Shown: positions 46,357-59,353 of the stretch, one piece after another
Layout of the letters: each line of letters opens with the position of its first letter
How positions within the stretch are numbered: position 1 is the first letter of the stretch
Assembly (NCBI RefSeq): GCF_900114185.1
Contig: NZ_FOSE01000005.1
Span: 310,001-374,000 of the forward strand
DNA from: Cellulomonas sp. KH9
GTDB taxonomy: Bacteria > Actinomycetota > Actinomycetes > Actinomycetales > Cellulomonadaceae
Length of the DNA stretch: 64,000 bases
Direction of reading: 5' to 3'
The notes under the pieces: model-generated
Seen by the model: the letters and a program-made list of their open reading frames with translations, nothing else
Databases searched by the model: none
What the model was told of the DNA's origin: nothing
Position numbers and translations under genes: made by a program

Positions 46357-47235
46357 TCACACGAGACCGACGGACGCGTACGTCGCCCACGTCGCCCCGA
46401 CCAGCAGGACGAGGACGGCGACGGGTGCGGCCCACCCGACCAGGGCACGCCGCTCTCGCGGGGCGTAGGCGAAGGCCGCACCCAGCACGGCCCCGACGAC
46501 GAGCCCGCCCAGGTGCGCCTGCCAGGCGATGTTGGGCAGCACGAAGCCGAGGACGCCGTTGAGGACGAGGATCCCGATGATGGGCCCGGCGTCGCGGCCC
46601 AGGCGCCGCAGCACCACGAGCACGGCGCCGAACAGGCCGAAGACGGCACCCGAGGCGCCGACCACCGCCGTGGTCCAGCTGTCGGTGGCGGTCGCCAGCA
46701 GGACGGAGGCGACGGACCCACCGAGCGCGCTCATCAGGTACAGCACGGCGAACCGCGCGCGCCCGAGCGTGCCCTCCAGGTACGGCCCGATCATCCACAG
46801 GGCGAGCATGTTGAACAGGATGTGGAAGACCTGCCCCGGCGAGTGCAGGAAGGCCGCGGTGAGGAACCGCCACGGCTCGAAGGCGCCGGCCAGCGGGCTG
46901 AACGCCCACTGCGAGGTCCACCCGGGCACGGCGAGCTGGAGCAGGTAGGACACCGCGCACAGACCGATGAGCGTCAGGGTGACGACGGGTCGCCCGGCGC
47001 GCACCCGGCCGCCGAACACGGTGCGACCCTCGCGGGACGTCCGTGCCGCCTCGGCGACGCAGTCGACGCAGTGGACACCGACCGGGGCCGGCCGCTGGCA
47101 CTCCGGGCACGCGGGCCGGCCGCAGCGCTGGCACCGCACGTACGAGACGCGGTCGGGGTGCCGCGGGCAGACGGGCACCTGCTCGGTCGCGTCGCCGGGC
47201 ACGCCGGGCGGCCCCACGGGGGGGCCGCCCGGCAC
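46357..47235 (-). CDS. Rhomboid-family intramembrane serine protease
   Basis: A 292-residue protein with an N-terminal zinc-ribbon (CPRHP, CQRCGRPACPECQ, CVDC, about 23-60) then six or seven membrane segments. Catalytic motifs: HILFNMLALW with the N-type His/Asn, GASGAVFGLFGA with the Ser, and the final His in WQAHLGGLVVG. The extra N-terminal zinc finger is common in actinobacterial rhomboids. GTG 47235 is the start. It ends at 46357 facing crgA. Confidence 0.93.
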   Translation of the reverse strand: MPGGPPVGPPGVPGDATEQVPVCPRHPDRVSYVRCQRCGRPACPECQRPAPVGVHCVDCVAEAARTSREGRTVFGGRVRAGRPVVTLTLIGLCAVSYLLQLAVPGWTSQWAFSPLAGAFEPWRFLTAAFLHSPGQVFHILFNMLALWMIGPYLEGTLGRARFAVLYLMSALGGSVASVLLATATDSWTTAVVGASGAVFGLFGAVLVVLRRLGRDAGPIIGILVLNGVLGFVLPNIAWQAHLGGLVVGAVLGAAFAYAPRERRALVGWAAPVAVLVLLVGATWATYASVGLV

Positions 47236-47252
47236 GTCGGAACCGCTGATGG

Positions 47253-47792
47253 TCAGTCCTCCACCGTGATGGACGTGATGGTCACGTCCTGGACGGGGCG
47301 GTCACCGGGACGCGTCGGCGTCGCGGCGATCGCGTCGACCACCTTGCGGCTCTCGTCGTCCACGACCTTGCCGAAGATCGTGTGCTTGCCGTTGAGCCAC
47401 GTGGTGGGCGCCACGGAGATGAAGAACTGCGACCCGTTGGTGCCGCCGACCTTGCCCGTGACCGGGTCGAGGCGCTTGCCGGCGTTGGCCATGGCGAGCA
47501 GGTAGGGCTCCGAGAAGGTGAGCTCGGGGTGGATCTCGTCGTCGAACTGGTAGCCCGGGCCGCCGCGGCCGTTCCCGAGCGGGTCGCCGCCCTGGATCAT
47601 GAAGTCCGGGATGACGCGGTGGAAGACGACGCCGGAGTACAGCGGGTCCGTGCGGGGTGCGCCGGTGCTGGGGTCGGTCCACTCGATGGTGCCCTTCGCG
47701 AGCCCGACGAAGTTCTCGACGGTGCGCGGCGCGTGGTTCTCGAACAGCTCGACCCGGATGTCACCGGCGGACGTGTGGATGGTGGCGAACAT
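47253..47792 (-). CDS. ppiA: Cyclophilin-type peptidyl-prolyl isomerase
   Basis: A 179-residue cytoplasmic cyclophilin without signal peptide: HAPRTVENFVGLAKG, YSGVVFHRVIPDFMIQGGDP (the FHRVI...QGG active-site region), GGTNGSQFFI, WLNGKHTIFGKVVDD. Catalyses proline cis-trans isomerisation. ATG 47792 lies in a normal context; the gene is cotranscribed with the rhomboid, whose GTG starts 18 nt after its stop. Confidence 0.95.
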   Translation of the reverse strand: MFATIHTSAGDIRVELFENHAPRTVENFVGLAKGTIEWTDPSTGAPRTDPLYSGVVFHRVIPDFMIQGGDPLGNGRGGPGYQFDDEIHPELTFSEPYLLAMANAGKRLDPVTGKVGGTNGSQFFISVAPTTWLNGKHTIFGKVVDDESRKVVDAIAATPTRPGDRPVQDVTITSITVED

Positions 47793-47996
47793 GGGTCCAG
47801 TCTGGCACCCGTCACCCACGGCGCGCCGCGCACGGTCGGGTCGGCCGCAACGGGCGAACCACCCCTGTGCGCCGGGCGCGAGCGCCCGAGCGGTGGCAGA
47901 GTGTGAGGTCACAGCGTCGAGCGACCGCTCGAGAAGACGTCCGCACCACCTAGCCGACACCAGCCGAGACCAGCCGAGACAGCGCGGGAGTGGCAC

Positions 47997-48887
47997 ATGA
48001 CCCACCGTCCGAAGATCGACGTCGACACCGAACGCCTCAAGGGCCAGGCAGCGGGCCTCGGCGCGACCCTCGCCGACGGCGCCAAGCACGGCGCCGCCCG
48101 GGCGAGCGACGCGGCAGGCCACGCCAAGGACTGGACGACCCCCCGGGTCGAGGCCTTCGTCGCGTGGCTCGTGCCCCAGGTGGAGCACCTGTACCGCGAG
48201 AGCGTGAAGACGGCCGCCCCGCAGGTGGAGAAGGTGGCCCAGAAGGCGACCCCCGCGATCGACACCGCCCACGACAAGCTGGTCGACGAGCTGATCCCGA
48301 AGCTCGTCGCGGCGATGAACGAGGCCGCGGTGAAGGCGGGCGCGCAGGTGGGGCAGGCAGCGGACATCGCCGCCACGTCCGCGGGCAAGCAGTCGAAGAA
48401 GGTCGCCAAGGCCGCACGGAAGGCGGCCGAGAAGGCCGCCAAGGCCGAGCACAAGCGCTCGGGCGCCAAGGTGTTCTGGGTCGTGGCGGGTCTGGCCGGT
48501 GCGGGTGCCGCACTGTTCGCGTGGCTCCGGTCGCGCTCGACGACCGACCCGTGGGCCGAGCCGTGGGAGCCCGCCGACTCCGGCGAGTCGCTGCGCGCCC
48601 GCGCGCAGACGGCGGCCGGCGACCTGACGGACCGGGTGGGCGACGCCGCGGACGCGGTGGGCGAGGCCGCCGGCACGGCCGTGGCGAAGGGCCGCGACGC
48701 GGTCGGCAAGGCCGCCGAGGCCGTGGGCCACGCGACCGAGGAGCTGGGCGACAAGGCCAAGGAGGCCCGCGACGCGGCGCAGGAGACGGCCCGCAAGGCC
48801 ACGCGCCGCTCCACCCCGAAGACGCCGGACGCCGGCACGCCCGCCGAGGGCGACAAGCCCGCCGAGGGCGACAAGCCCGCGTCCTGA
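47997..48887 (+). CDS. Ala-rich membrane protein with helical (LEA-like) tails
   Basis: 296 residues, very rich in Ala, Lys and Glu with long amphipathic heptad-like helices before and after a single membrane segment (about 158-178, AKVFWVVAGLAGAGAALFAW). The C-terminal part has AKEARDAAQETARK-type repeats as in LEA or apolipoprotein-like proteins, and ends with GDKPAEGDKPAS repeats. A conserved gene of this type beside ppiA is common in actinobacteria; the role is unknown, perhaps in membrane or stress protection. Confidence 0.75.
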   Translation: MTHRPKIDVDTERLKGQAAGLGATLADGAKHGAARASDAAGHAKDWTTPRVEAFVAWLVPQVEHLYRESVKTAAPQVEKVAQKATPAIDTAHDKLVDELIPKLVAAMNEAAVKAGAQVGQAADIAATSAGKQSKKVAKAARKAAEKAAKAEHKRSGAKVFWVVAGLAGAGAALFAWLRSRSTTDPWAEPWEPADSGESLRARAQTAAGDLTDRVGDAADAVGEAAGTAVAKGRDAVGKAAEAVGHATEELGDKAKEARDAAQETARKATRRSTPKTPDAGTPAEGDKPAEGDKPAS

Positions 48888-48903
48888 CCGGACACGCCCG
48901 CCC

Positions 48904-48934
48904 GGCCCCGGCCCGTCCCCGACGGTCCGGGGCC
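48904..48934 (+). terminator. Hairpin after the Ala-rich membrane protein gene
   Basis: GGCCCCGG (48904-48911) pairs with CCGGGGCC (48927-48934), 16 nt after the stop codon. Confidence 0.5.
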
Positions 48935-48971
48935 TGCGTGCGTCCGGGGCCCTAAACGCTTCGGGCGTTGA

Positions 48972-51506
<2,535 letters not shown>

Positions 51507-51631
51507 CAGACGGGTCCCGGTCCGGCTCGACCCCCGACGTCGCCGGACCGGGACCGATCCAAACCCCGGGCGGGCGGCCCGTATCCGCCCGTCCGGGCCG
51601 GGCGTCCGCCGCGGGGGCAGCCGGACGCCGC

Positions 51632-51663
51632 ACGAGGGCGTCGCGCGTGCGCGACGCCCTCGT
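51632..51663 (+). terminator. Terminator 1 of the cellulase gene
   Basis: ACGAGGGCGTCGCG-CGTG-CGCGACGCCCTCGT, a perfect 14-bp stem. Confidence 0.75.
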
Positions 51664-51670
51664 CGCCCGT

Positions 51671-51703
51671 CCCGGGGCGGTCACCGGTCGTGACCGCCCC
51701 GGG
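51671..51703 (+). terminator. Terminator 2 of the cellulase gene
   Basis: CCCGGGGCGGTCAC-CGGTC-GTGACCGCCCCGGG, a perfect 14-bp stem directly after terminator 1. The two fill most of the 51507-51766 gap. Confidence 0.7.
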
Positions 51704-51766
51704 CGGTGCCCCGGAGGACGGACGCGGGGAGTTGACCGCGGACGCAGGGACCGGGACCCTGCGGGG

Positions 51767-52492
51767 GTGACCGACACGGCCCCGCCCGCACCGCCGCAGA
51801 CGCCGCCCCCCGCGAGCACGGACGCACCCGTCCTGTCCGACGTCGACATCTGGCCCCTGACCGGCCTGCGGGTGGTCTGCGGTGACCTGGAGCTGCGGGC
51901 GCCGGACGACCGCATGCTGCTCGACCTGGCCCGGCTCGCCGCCCAGGGCGTGCACCAGCCGGACTACATGCCGTTCCTCGTCCCGTGGACGCGGGGCACG
52001 CCGGTGCAGGTCGCCCGCAGCGTCATGACGTACCAGTGGGGGCTGCGTCAGCGCACCACGCCCGGCGACTGGGCGATCGAGCTGGCGGTCGTCCGTGACG
52101 GCGAGCCGCTGGGCACCCAGGGCCTGTACGCGAAGGACTACCTGGTGGCCCGCAGCGCCGAGACGGGGTCGTGGCTCGGTCTGCGGCACCAGCACGGCGG
52201 GGTGGGCACCCGCATGCGCCTGATGGTGCTGCACCTGCTGTTCGAGGGCCTGGACGCGCGCTACGCGACGAGCTCCGCGTTCGTCGACAACCCGGGGTCC
52301 TCGGGGGTCAGCCGCAAGATCGGGTACCGGCCCAACGGTGTCCTGCACCAGGCCCGTGAGGGCGGCCCGGTCGACAGCCAGCTGTTCGTGCTCGACCGCG
52401 CGGACTGGGACGCCCGCCCGGACCACCTGCGGCCCGAGATCGGCATCGAGGGTCTGGGACCGGTGCGGGCGCAGCTCGGGCTCTCCGGCTGA
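51767..52492 (+). CDS. GNAT-family acetyltransferase (RimJ/RimL-like)
   Basis: A 241-residue protein with the family's pattern: an N-terminal DIWPLTGLRVVCGDLELRAPDDRMLLDLARLA, WAIELAVVRDGEPLGTQGLYAKDYLVARSAETGSWLGLRHQHGGVGT with the acetyl-CoA loop (GxGxxT-like HGGVGTRMR), ATSSAFVDNPGSSGVSRKIGY (N-x-x-S typical of this subgroup), and a C-terminal VLDRADW. GTG 51767 lies after the cellulase terminators. Substrate unknown. The start among several upstream GTGs is chosen by proximity to the conserved region. Confidence 0.8.
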   Translation: MTDTAPPAPPQTPPPASTDAPVLSDVDIWPLTGLRVVCGDLELRAPDDRMLLDLARLAAQGVHQPDYMPFLVPWTRGTPVQVARSVMTYQWGLRQRTTPGDWAIELAVVRDGEPLGTQGLYAKDYLVARSAETGSWLGLRHQHGGVGTRMRLMVLHLLFEGLDARYATSSAFVDNPGSSGVSRKIGYRPNGVLHQAREGGPVDSQLFVLDRADWDARPDHLRPEIGIEGLGPVRAQLGLSG

Positions 52493-52605
52493 TCCGGCCG
52501 GAGGCGGGCCGTGTTGACCGGGAGCCAGCACGGCACAGACCCGGAGCAGACGATGTGTTTACGTTGCTGTGACACAGGTCCCTGTCGCCGGCGCATGGGC
52601 GGGAG

Positions 52606-52611
52606 TAGCGT
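52606..52611 (+). promoter_or_regulatory. -10 box of a leaderless gene
   Basis: TAGCGT, 6 nt before the ATG at 52618; a clear -35 is not visible. Confidence 0.45.
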
Positions 52612-52617
52612 CCGGCC

Positions 52618-53184
52618 ATGTTCCTCGCCGACCTGCAGTCCCGCGTGCGCATCGCACTCACGACCACGCTGGTGGACGAGTGGACGCTCCTGGCGCCCTC
52701 GGCCGGCACGAGCCGGCCCTCCGAGCGGACCATCTCGTTCCACCTCGGGTGGGCCCTGCGCGGCACCGTCGAGGGCACGTGGGACCTCGATGCCGACTAC
52801 GACCGGTCCGGCATGGTGCTGGAGGACTCGGTGCGGTTCGACGGTGTCACCCACCGCCCGCCGCACCTCATCGTCCACCGGCGTGGCCGGCTGGGGCCGG
52901 AGCACAACCTGCTGCTCGTCGAGCTGACGGCCGACGCCGCGGCCGCCGCCCCGGGGTCGGCGGACCTGCGGGCCGCCCGGTCCGTGCAGCAGCGGTTCGG
53001 GTACCGCTACGCCGTGCTGCTGGACCTGCGCCTCGACGACGCCGACGACGCCACGACGCACGTCGTCCCGCACTGGCAGTGGTCGACGCTGGAGGAGGGC
53101 CCGGTGACCGACGGTCCCGTCCCGGTCTACAGCCCCGAGGTGCTGACGGACGTCGTGGCGCGCGCCCGGCGCGCCGGTCTCTGA
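52618..53184 (+). CDS. PD-(D/E)XK-nuclease-like protein with degenerate catalytic residues
   Basis: A 188-residue protein. The core pattern of a small PD-(D/E)XK family is visible: WDLDADYDR (55-63), PPHLIVHRRG (81-90) where catalytic homologs have PDIIVH, and NLLLVELTAD (97-106) where they have ELK-x. The Asp is replaced by His83 and the Lys by Thr104, so the active site looks inactive. It may be a structural or regulatory protein, or a family in which I have mis-aligned the motifs. Start ATG 52618 is placed by the -10 TAGCGT, which implies a leaderless message. Confidence 0.5.
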   Translation: MFLADLQSRVRIALTTTLVDEWTLLAPSAGTSRPSERTISFHLGWALRGTVEGTWDLDADYDRSGMVLEDSVRFDGVTHRPPHLIVHRRGRLGPEHNLLLVELTADAAAAAPGSADLRAARSVQQRFGYRYAVLLDLRLDDADDATTHVVPHWQWSTLEEGPVTDGPVPVYSPEVLTDVVARARRAGL

Positions 53185-53291
53185 CGGGCGGTCCCAGGCA
53201 CCCACGGGCGCCGGGTGGCCGCTGACGCCCGTGCGGCACCCGAGCACGACGGGCGAGCCGCAGGGGAGCGCGAGCCCGGTGCCGGGGACGA

Positions 53292-53326
53292 CGAAGGCCG
53301 CACAGCGAGTCGCTGCGCGGCCTTCG
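53292..53326. terminator. Bidirectional hairpin between the 52618 gene and cspA
   Basis: CGAAGGCCGC (53292-53301) pairs with GCGGCCTTCG (53317-53326), with CAGCGA/TCGCTG nested inside. Confidence 0.6.
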
Positions 53327-53339
53327 TGGGGAGCTCGGG

Positions 53340-53546
53340 TCAGAGCGGACGGATGTCCGACGCCTGCAGGCCCTTGGGGCCCTGGGTGACCTCGAACTCA
53401 ACCTGCTGGTTCTCCTCGAGCGTGCGGAAGCCGCCCGTCGAGACGATCGCGCTGAAGTGCGCGAAAACGTCGGCGGAGCCGTCGGACGGAGCGATGAAGC
53501 CGAAGCCCTTCTCCGCGTTGAACCACTTGACGGTGCCGGTGGCCAT
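53340..53546 (-). CDS. cspA: Cold-shock protein CspA
   Basis: 68 residues with the RNP motifs [17 protein letters not shown] and DVFAHFSAI, the usual size and fold of a single cold-shock domain. It binds single-stranded RNA or DNA. GAGAGAAGA lies upstream of the ATG at 53546. The region upstream is unusual: the same frame continues open through a conserved-looking domain (53661-53894) without a stop codon. Confidence 0.95.
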   Translation of the reverse strand: MATGTVKWFNAEKGFGFIAPSDGSADVFAHFSAIVSTGGFRTLEENQQVEFEVTQGPKGLQASDIRPL

Positions 53547-53660
53547 GATGTCTTCTCTCGTTCGGTCTGCCGGCGCGCTGGTGCGGCGCCGGTTGCCGCG
53601 CCCCGAGGGGCGCAGACGGTGAAGGGTCGACGTGCGACGCGCTCGGGGCGAGCTCGTGCG

Positions 53661-53894
53661 GGCCGGTGCCAGGAGGCACATCGCACGGTCGAACGTCGGG
53701 GCGACACCCACGGGCCGCGTCCAGCGGTCGTGGGTGTGGAACCCGTCGGGGTCACGGACGATCAGCCCGGCGTACTCACCGTCGACGGTCCCGACCCACA
53801 GGTCGTCGTCGACGGAGCGCCAGACGGCGTCCGCTCCTGAGCGCTCGACGACCGCAGCAGCGGTCTGTCGGTGCTCGAAGGTGGTGTGTGTGAT
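53661..53894 (-). CDS. Conserved-looking 78-codon segment without a canonical start codon
   Basis: The translation ([20 protein letters not shown], then [33 protein letters not shown]) reads like a real small protein domain and not like a shadow frame. The frame has no ATG/GTG/TTG at the expected start; the codon there is ATC at 53894, with GAGCGGAAG upstream. Either a rare AUC start is used or the start was mutated. It is in frame with cspA and no stop lies between the two, across an Arg-rich stretch of 38 codons. Confidence 0.45.
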
Positions 53895-54118
53895 GTTCTC
53901 TGCTTCCGCTCCGCGCCCGGTGGGCGGAGATCCTCGGCGGCAGCCTCTGCTACCGGATGCGTACGGTCCTCGCTTCGATGCTGAGGTACCGAAGTGCGCC
54001 GCGGACGTGTTCGCGCGGCATGACGCGTCGATGACTCTACACGAGATCGCGGGCTTGTCCAGCACCGCTCCGGCGGACCCTGGGCGCCCAGGGTCCGCCG
54101 GGGCGGCATCGTCGCAGG

Positions 54119-54618
54119 TCAGCCCTTCACGCACACGATCGTGCGCAGTCGTGCGACCACCTCCACGAGGTCGGTCTGCGCCGCGATCACCTCGTCCAGG
54201 TCCTTGTAGGCGCCGGGGATCTCGTCGACGACCCCGGCGTCCTTGCGACACTCGACGCCGGCGGTCTGCGCCGCGAGGTCCTCGACGGTGAACGTCCGCC
54301 GGGCGGCGGCACGTGACATCCGCCGGCCGGCGCCGTGCGACGCCGACCAGTACGACGCGGCGTTGCCCAGTCCGCGCACGATGGACGACCCGGTGCCCAT
54401 GGAGCCGGGGATGAGTCGGGCATGACGCGCACCCCGTGCACCCAGGGGAGTGCGGCGATCGTGCGCAGCTGCTGCAGCGCTGCCGGTTCCACGTCGTGCT
54501 CGTGCGCCCACATGCGGGTGGGCGCGGCGGTGCCGCGCAGCGTGACCGGGAAGGTGCCGGCCCTGACATCCCCCTTCCGGGGCGTCGTCCGGCGTCCGCC
54601 GGGTGGGGCGCCCGTCAC
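54119..54618 (-). pseudogene. rtcB: RtcB-type RNA ligase with internal deletion and frameshift
   Basis: RtcB joins RNA ends in RNA repair and tRNA splicing. The 5' part (54618 to about 54418; [20 protein letters not shown] and [12 protein letters not shown]) is the normal N-terminus. The 3' part (about 54417 to 54119; [20 protein letters not shown] then [10 protein letters not shown] then [20 protein letters not shown]) is the normal C-terminus, including the His of SHGAGR that bears GMP in functional enzymes. The parts are in different frames and about 250 residues with the metal-binding site are missing, so the product is not functional. Confidence 0.85.
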
Positions 54619-54692
54619 CGCACGGCGTCTCGACGTGCGCGATCGCCCGTGGCCTGTGAGGCTCATCGCCTGACGACGGCGGGGGAGGCAGC

Positions 54693-55160
54693 ATGACCGG
54701 GACCCAGGAACGGCTCGAGCTCATCGACGTGGACGCGGGCCTGCCCGTGAGCCGTCCGCCCGAGGGGTTCGGACCCGTCCGGCACTGGGAGCTCGCGTCC
54801 ACCGCGCAGCTGCGCACCCTGCGGCACCAGCTGGCGGACGAGATCGGTGCCGGCACCGGCACGGCCCGGCAGGACCTGGAGGCGACGCCCGACAAGCTCG
54901 TGCTCATCGCCACCGAGCTCGCCGCCAACGCGCTGACGCACGGCCTGCCGCCCACGCTGGTGTCCCTGTCCCGCGCCGACGACCAGTGGATGCTCGACGT
55001 GGCCGACCACGACCCGGAGTCCGAGCCGGTCTACGCCGGCGCGCGCATCACCGGCGCCGGGGGACTGGGCCTGCACCTGGCACGCCAGCTCTCGCTCGAC
55101 GTCGGGTGGTACGCCACCGACACGACCAAGAACATCTGGGCGACCTTCCCCGTCGTCTGA
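54693..55160 (+). CDS. HATPase-domain anti-sigma-factor-type kinase
   Basis: A 155-residue single-domain ATPase of the GHKL fold: VLIATELAANALTHGLPP (N box ELxxNAxxHG), MLDVADHDPESEP (D in motif G1) and GGLGLHLARQLS (G2). RsbW/SpoIIAB-like kinases phosphorylate anti-anti-sigma factors; single-domain versions are abundant in actinobacteria. Its partner is not in the window. ATG 54693 has GGAGG 5 nt upstream. Confidence 0.85.
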   Translation: MTGTQERLELIDVDAGLPVSRPPEGFGPVRHWELASTAQLRTLRHQLADEIGAGTGTARQDLEATPDKLVLIATELAANALTHGLPPTLVSLSRADDQWMLDVADHDPESEPVYAGARITGAGGLGLHLARQLSLDVGWYATDTTKNIWATFPVV

Positions 55161-55224
55161 CGGTCCCGGTCGCCGAGGCGCCGTCGCGGACGGCGCCGTG
55201 CTCCACGGCTGGACCCGGGAACGT

Positions 55225-55259
55225 CGAACGGCGCAGGACACGAGGTCCTGCGCCGTTCG
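55225..55259. terminator. Hairpin between the HATPase gene and tRNA-Ala
   Basis: CGAACGGCGCAGGAC-ACGAG-GTCCTGCGCCGTTCG, a perfect 15-bp stem. Confidence 0.75.
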
Positions 55260-55265
55260 TGGGCG

Positions 55266-55338
55266 TGGAGCCAAGGGGACTCGAACCCCTAACCCCCTGC
55301 TTGCAAAGCAGGTGCGCTACCAATTGCGCCATGGCCCC
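55266..55338 (-). tRNA. tRNA-Ala (TGC)
   Basis: The minus strand gives a 73-nt tRNA with acceptor GGGGCCA/TGGCTCC, anticodon loop CTTTGCAAG region with TGC, and T arm GGGGTTCGAGTCCCC. CCA is not encoded. Confidence 0.95.
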
Positions 55339-55354
55339 GGGTGCGGGCAGCCGC

Positions 55355-55474
55355 TCACTCGAAGGTGTCGGTGACCTCGGCCCACAGGTCGCGCTCGTCG
55401 CGGTCCTGCGCGTACTTCTGCCACACGACGTAGCCGACGGCCGCGACAGCGGCCAGGAGCAGGAGCTTCTTCAT
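55355..55474 (-). CDS. DLW-39 family protein
   Basis: MKKLLLLAAVAAVGYVVWQK followed by YAQDRDERDLWAEVTDTFE: exactly 39 residues with a membrane segment and the DLW motif that names the family. It sits between two tRNA genes near gyrA, its usual place. Function unknown. It is too short to be found by length-based gene calling. Confidence 0.92.
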   Translation of the reverse strand: MKKLLLLAAVAAVGYVVWQKYAQDRDERDLWAEVTDTFE

Positions 55475-55534
55475 CGGTTCCCCCGTCTCGGGTGGGTGCC
55501 GGTAGTCCGTGGGACGACGACCGAACCTGCAGCG

Positions 55535-55608
55535 TGGGCCTAACAGGACTTGAACCTGTGACCTCTTCCTTATCAGGGAAGCGCTCTAACCGTCTGAGCT
55601 ATAGGCCC
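55535..55608 (-). tRNA. tRNA-Ile (GAT)
   Basis: The minus strand gives a 74-nt tRNA: acceptor GGGCCTA/TAGGCCC, anticodon stem TTCCC-TGATAAG-GGAA with GAT, T arm ACAGGTTCAAGTCCTGT. CCA not encoded. Confidence 0.95.
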
Positions 55609-55738
55609 GTGAGACACGACCGCCGGTCGATCCCGGGAGGGATCCGCACCGGTGGGCGCGACGGTCGAGACTACCCCAGGCGAGCCGCCGCGCCCAAACC
55701 GGCGGGCTGCGTCGTGCTGCCGGGGCGTCCCGACCGGG

Positions 55739-56694
55739 TCACTCGTCGGTCATCGTCACGTGCACGCCACCGACCAGCGCCGCCACGATGTTGTAGAGGA
55801 ACGCGCCGATGGTCGCCAGTGCCGTCAGCAGGAAGACGTCGATCACGGCGACCAGCGTGGCCGCGGAGACGGTCTTCTCGAACGACACGTACGCCATCAC
55901 GTCCAGCGGACTGTCCTGACCGACGACCTGCCGGACGAGGTCGTCCACGCGTGCGAAGACCTGGAGCCCGTCGAGCGTGAACCACACGACGACGGCCGCG
56001 ACGACGATCATGATGCCGATCGCCACGGACAGCAGGAACGACAGCTTCATGACCGACCAGGGGTCCACACGGGACACCGCGAGGCGGACGCGGCGCGGGC
56101 CGCCGCCCACGCTCGGGATCCGGCCGGTGGCCGGGCGGGCGGTCGCCCCCGTGACGGGAGCCGTCGACCGCGGCGCGGGGCGCTCGGCGGTGGCGGCACC
56201 GGTGGTCGTCGGCGTCGTGGTCATGTGGTCGTCCTCGGTGCGGGGGCGGGTCAGCTGAGAGTACGCCCTCGAGAGGCCCGAACCAGTGGCTCCTGCAGCC
56301 TTCTTCAACCACACGGTCGTCGCGTCGACCGCCGTCACCAACGGCGACGCGGCGTCGTCCGGATCGCTCCCGTCCGCGGGCACCGTGGTCGCCGGCGCCG
56401 GGCGCGGCTCCGAGCGGTCGGCCGCCGCCCGCTCGACCGACGGCCGCTCGGCCGGCGCCTCGGCCGTGCGCGGGCCCGCGGGGGGCGTCGTCCGCCCCGA
56501 CGACGAGCCTGCCCGCACGTCGACGGTGTAGGTCGGGGGAGCGGAACCGGTCGGGCCACCGAACGACGCCCACGAGCTGCCGCCGGCCTCGTGCTCGGCC
56601 GACTGCACGGTCCCGCCCTCACCGGACGCGCTGCTCGCGCCGGTCACCGGAGGGGTCGGGCGCTTGCGCGGGGGAATCGAGGGGGGCGTGTCGC

Positions 56695-56698
<4 letters not shown>
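55739..56698 (-). CDS. DUF3566 membrane protein
   Basis: 319 residues: a long Pro/Ser/Ala-rich N-terminus (about 1-185) and then the DUF3566 domain: [42 protein letters not shown], a region starting ARVDDLVR, and a last membrane segment. It is found next to gyrA in actinobacteria (Rv0007 position) and is thought to be part of the cell-envelope or division apparatus. Overlaps gyrA by 4 nt. Confidence 0.92.
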
Positions 56699-59289
<2,591 letters not shown>

Positions 59290-59353
59290 GTGCGGGTCAC
59301 TCCAGTCGTCAGTACCAGCTCGGTCGCGTGCGCCGGGCTCGCCGGCGTCCGCG

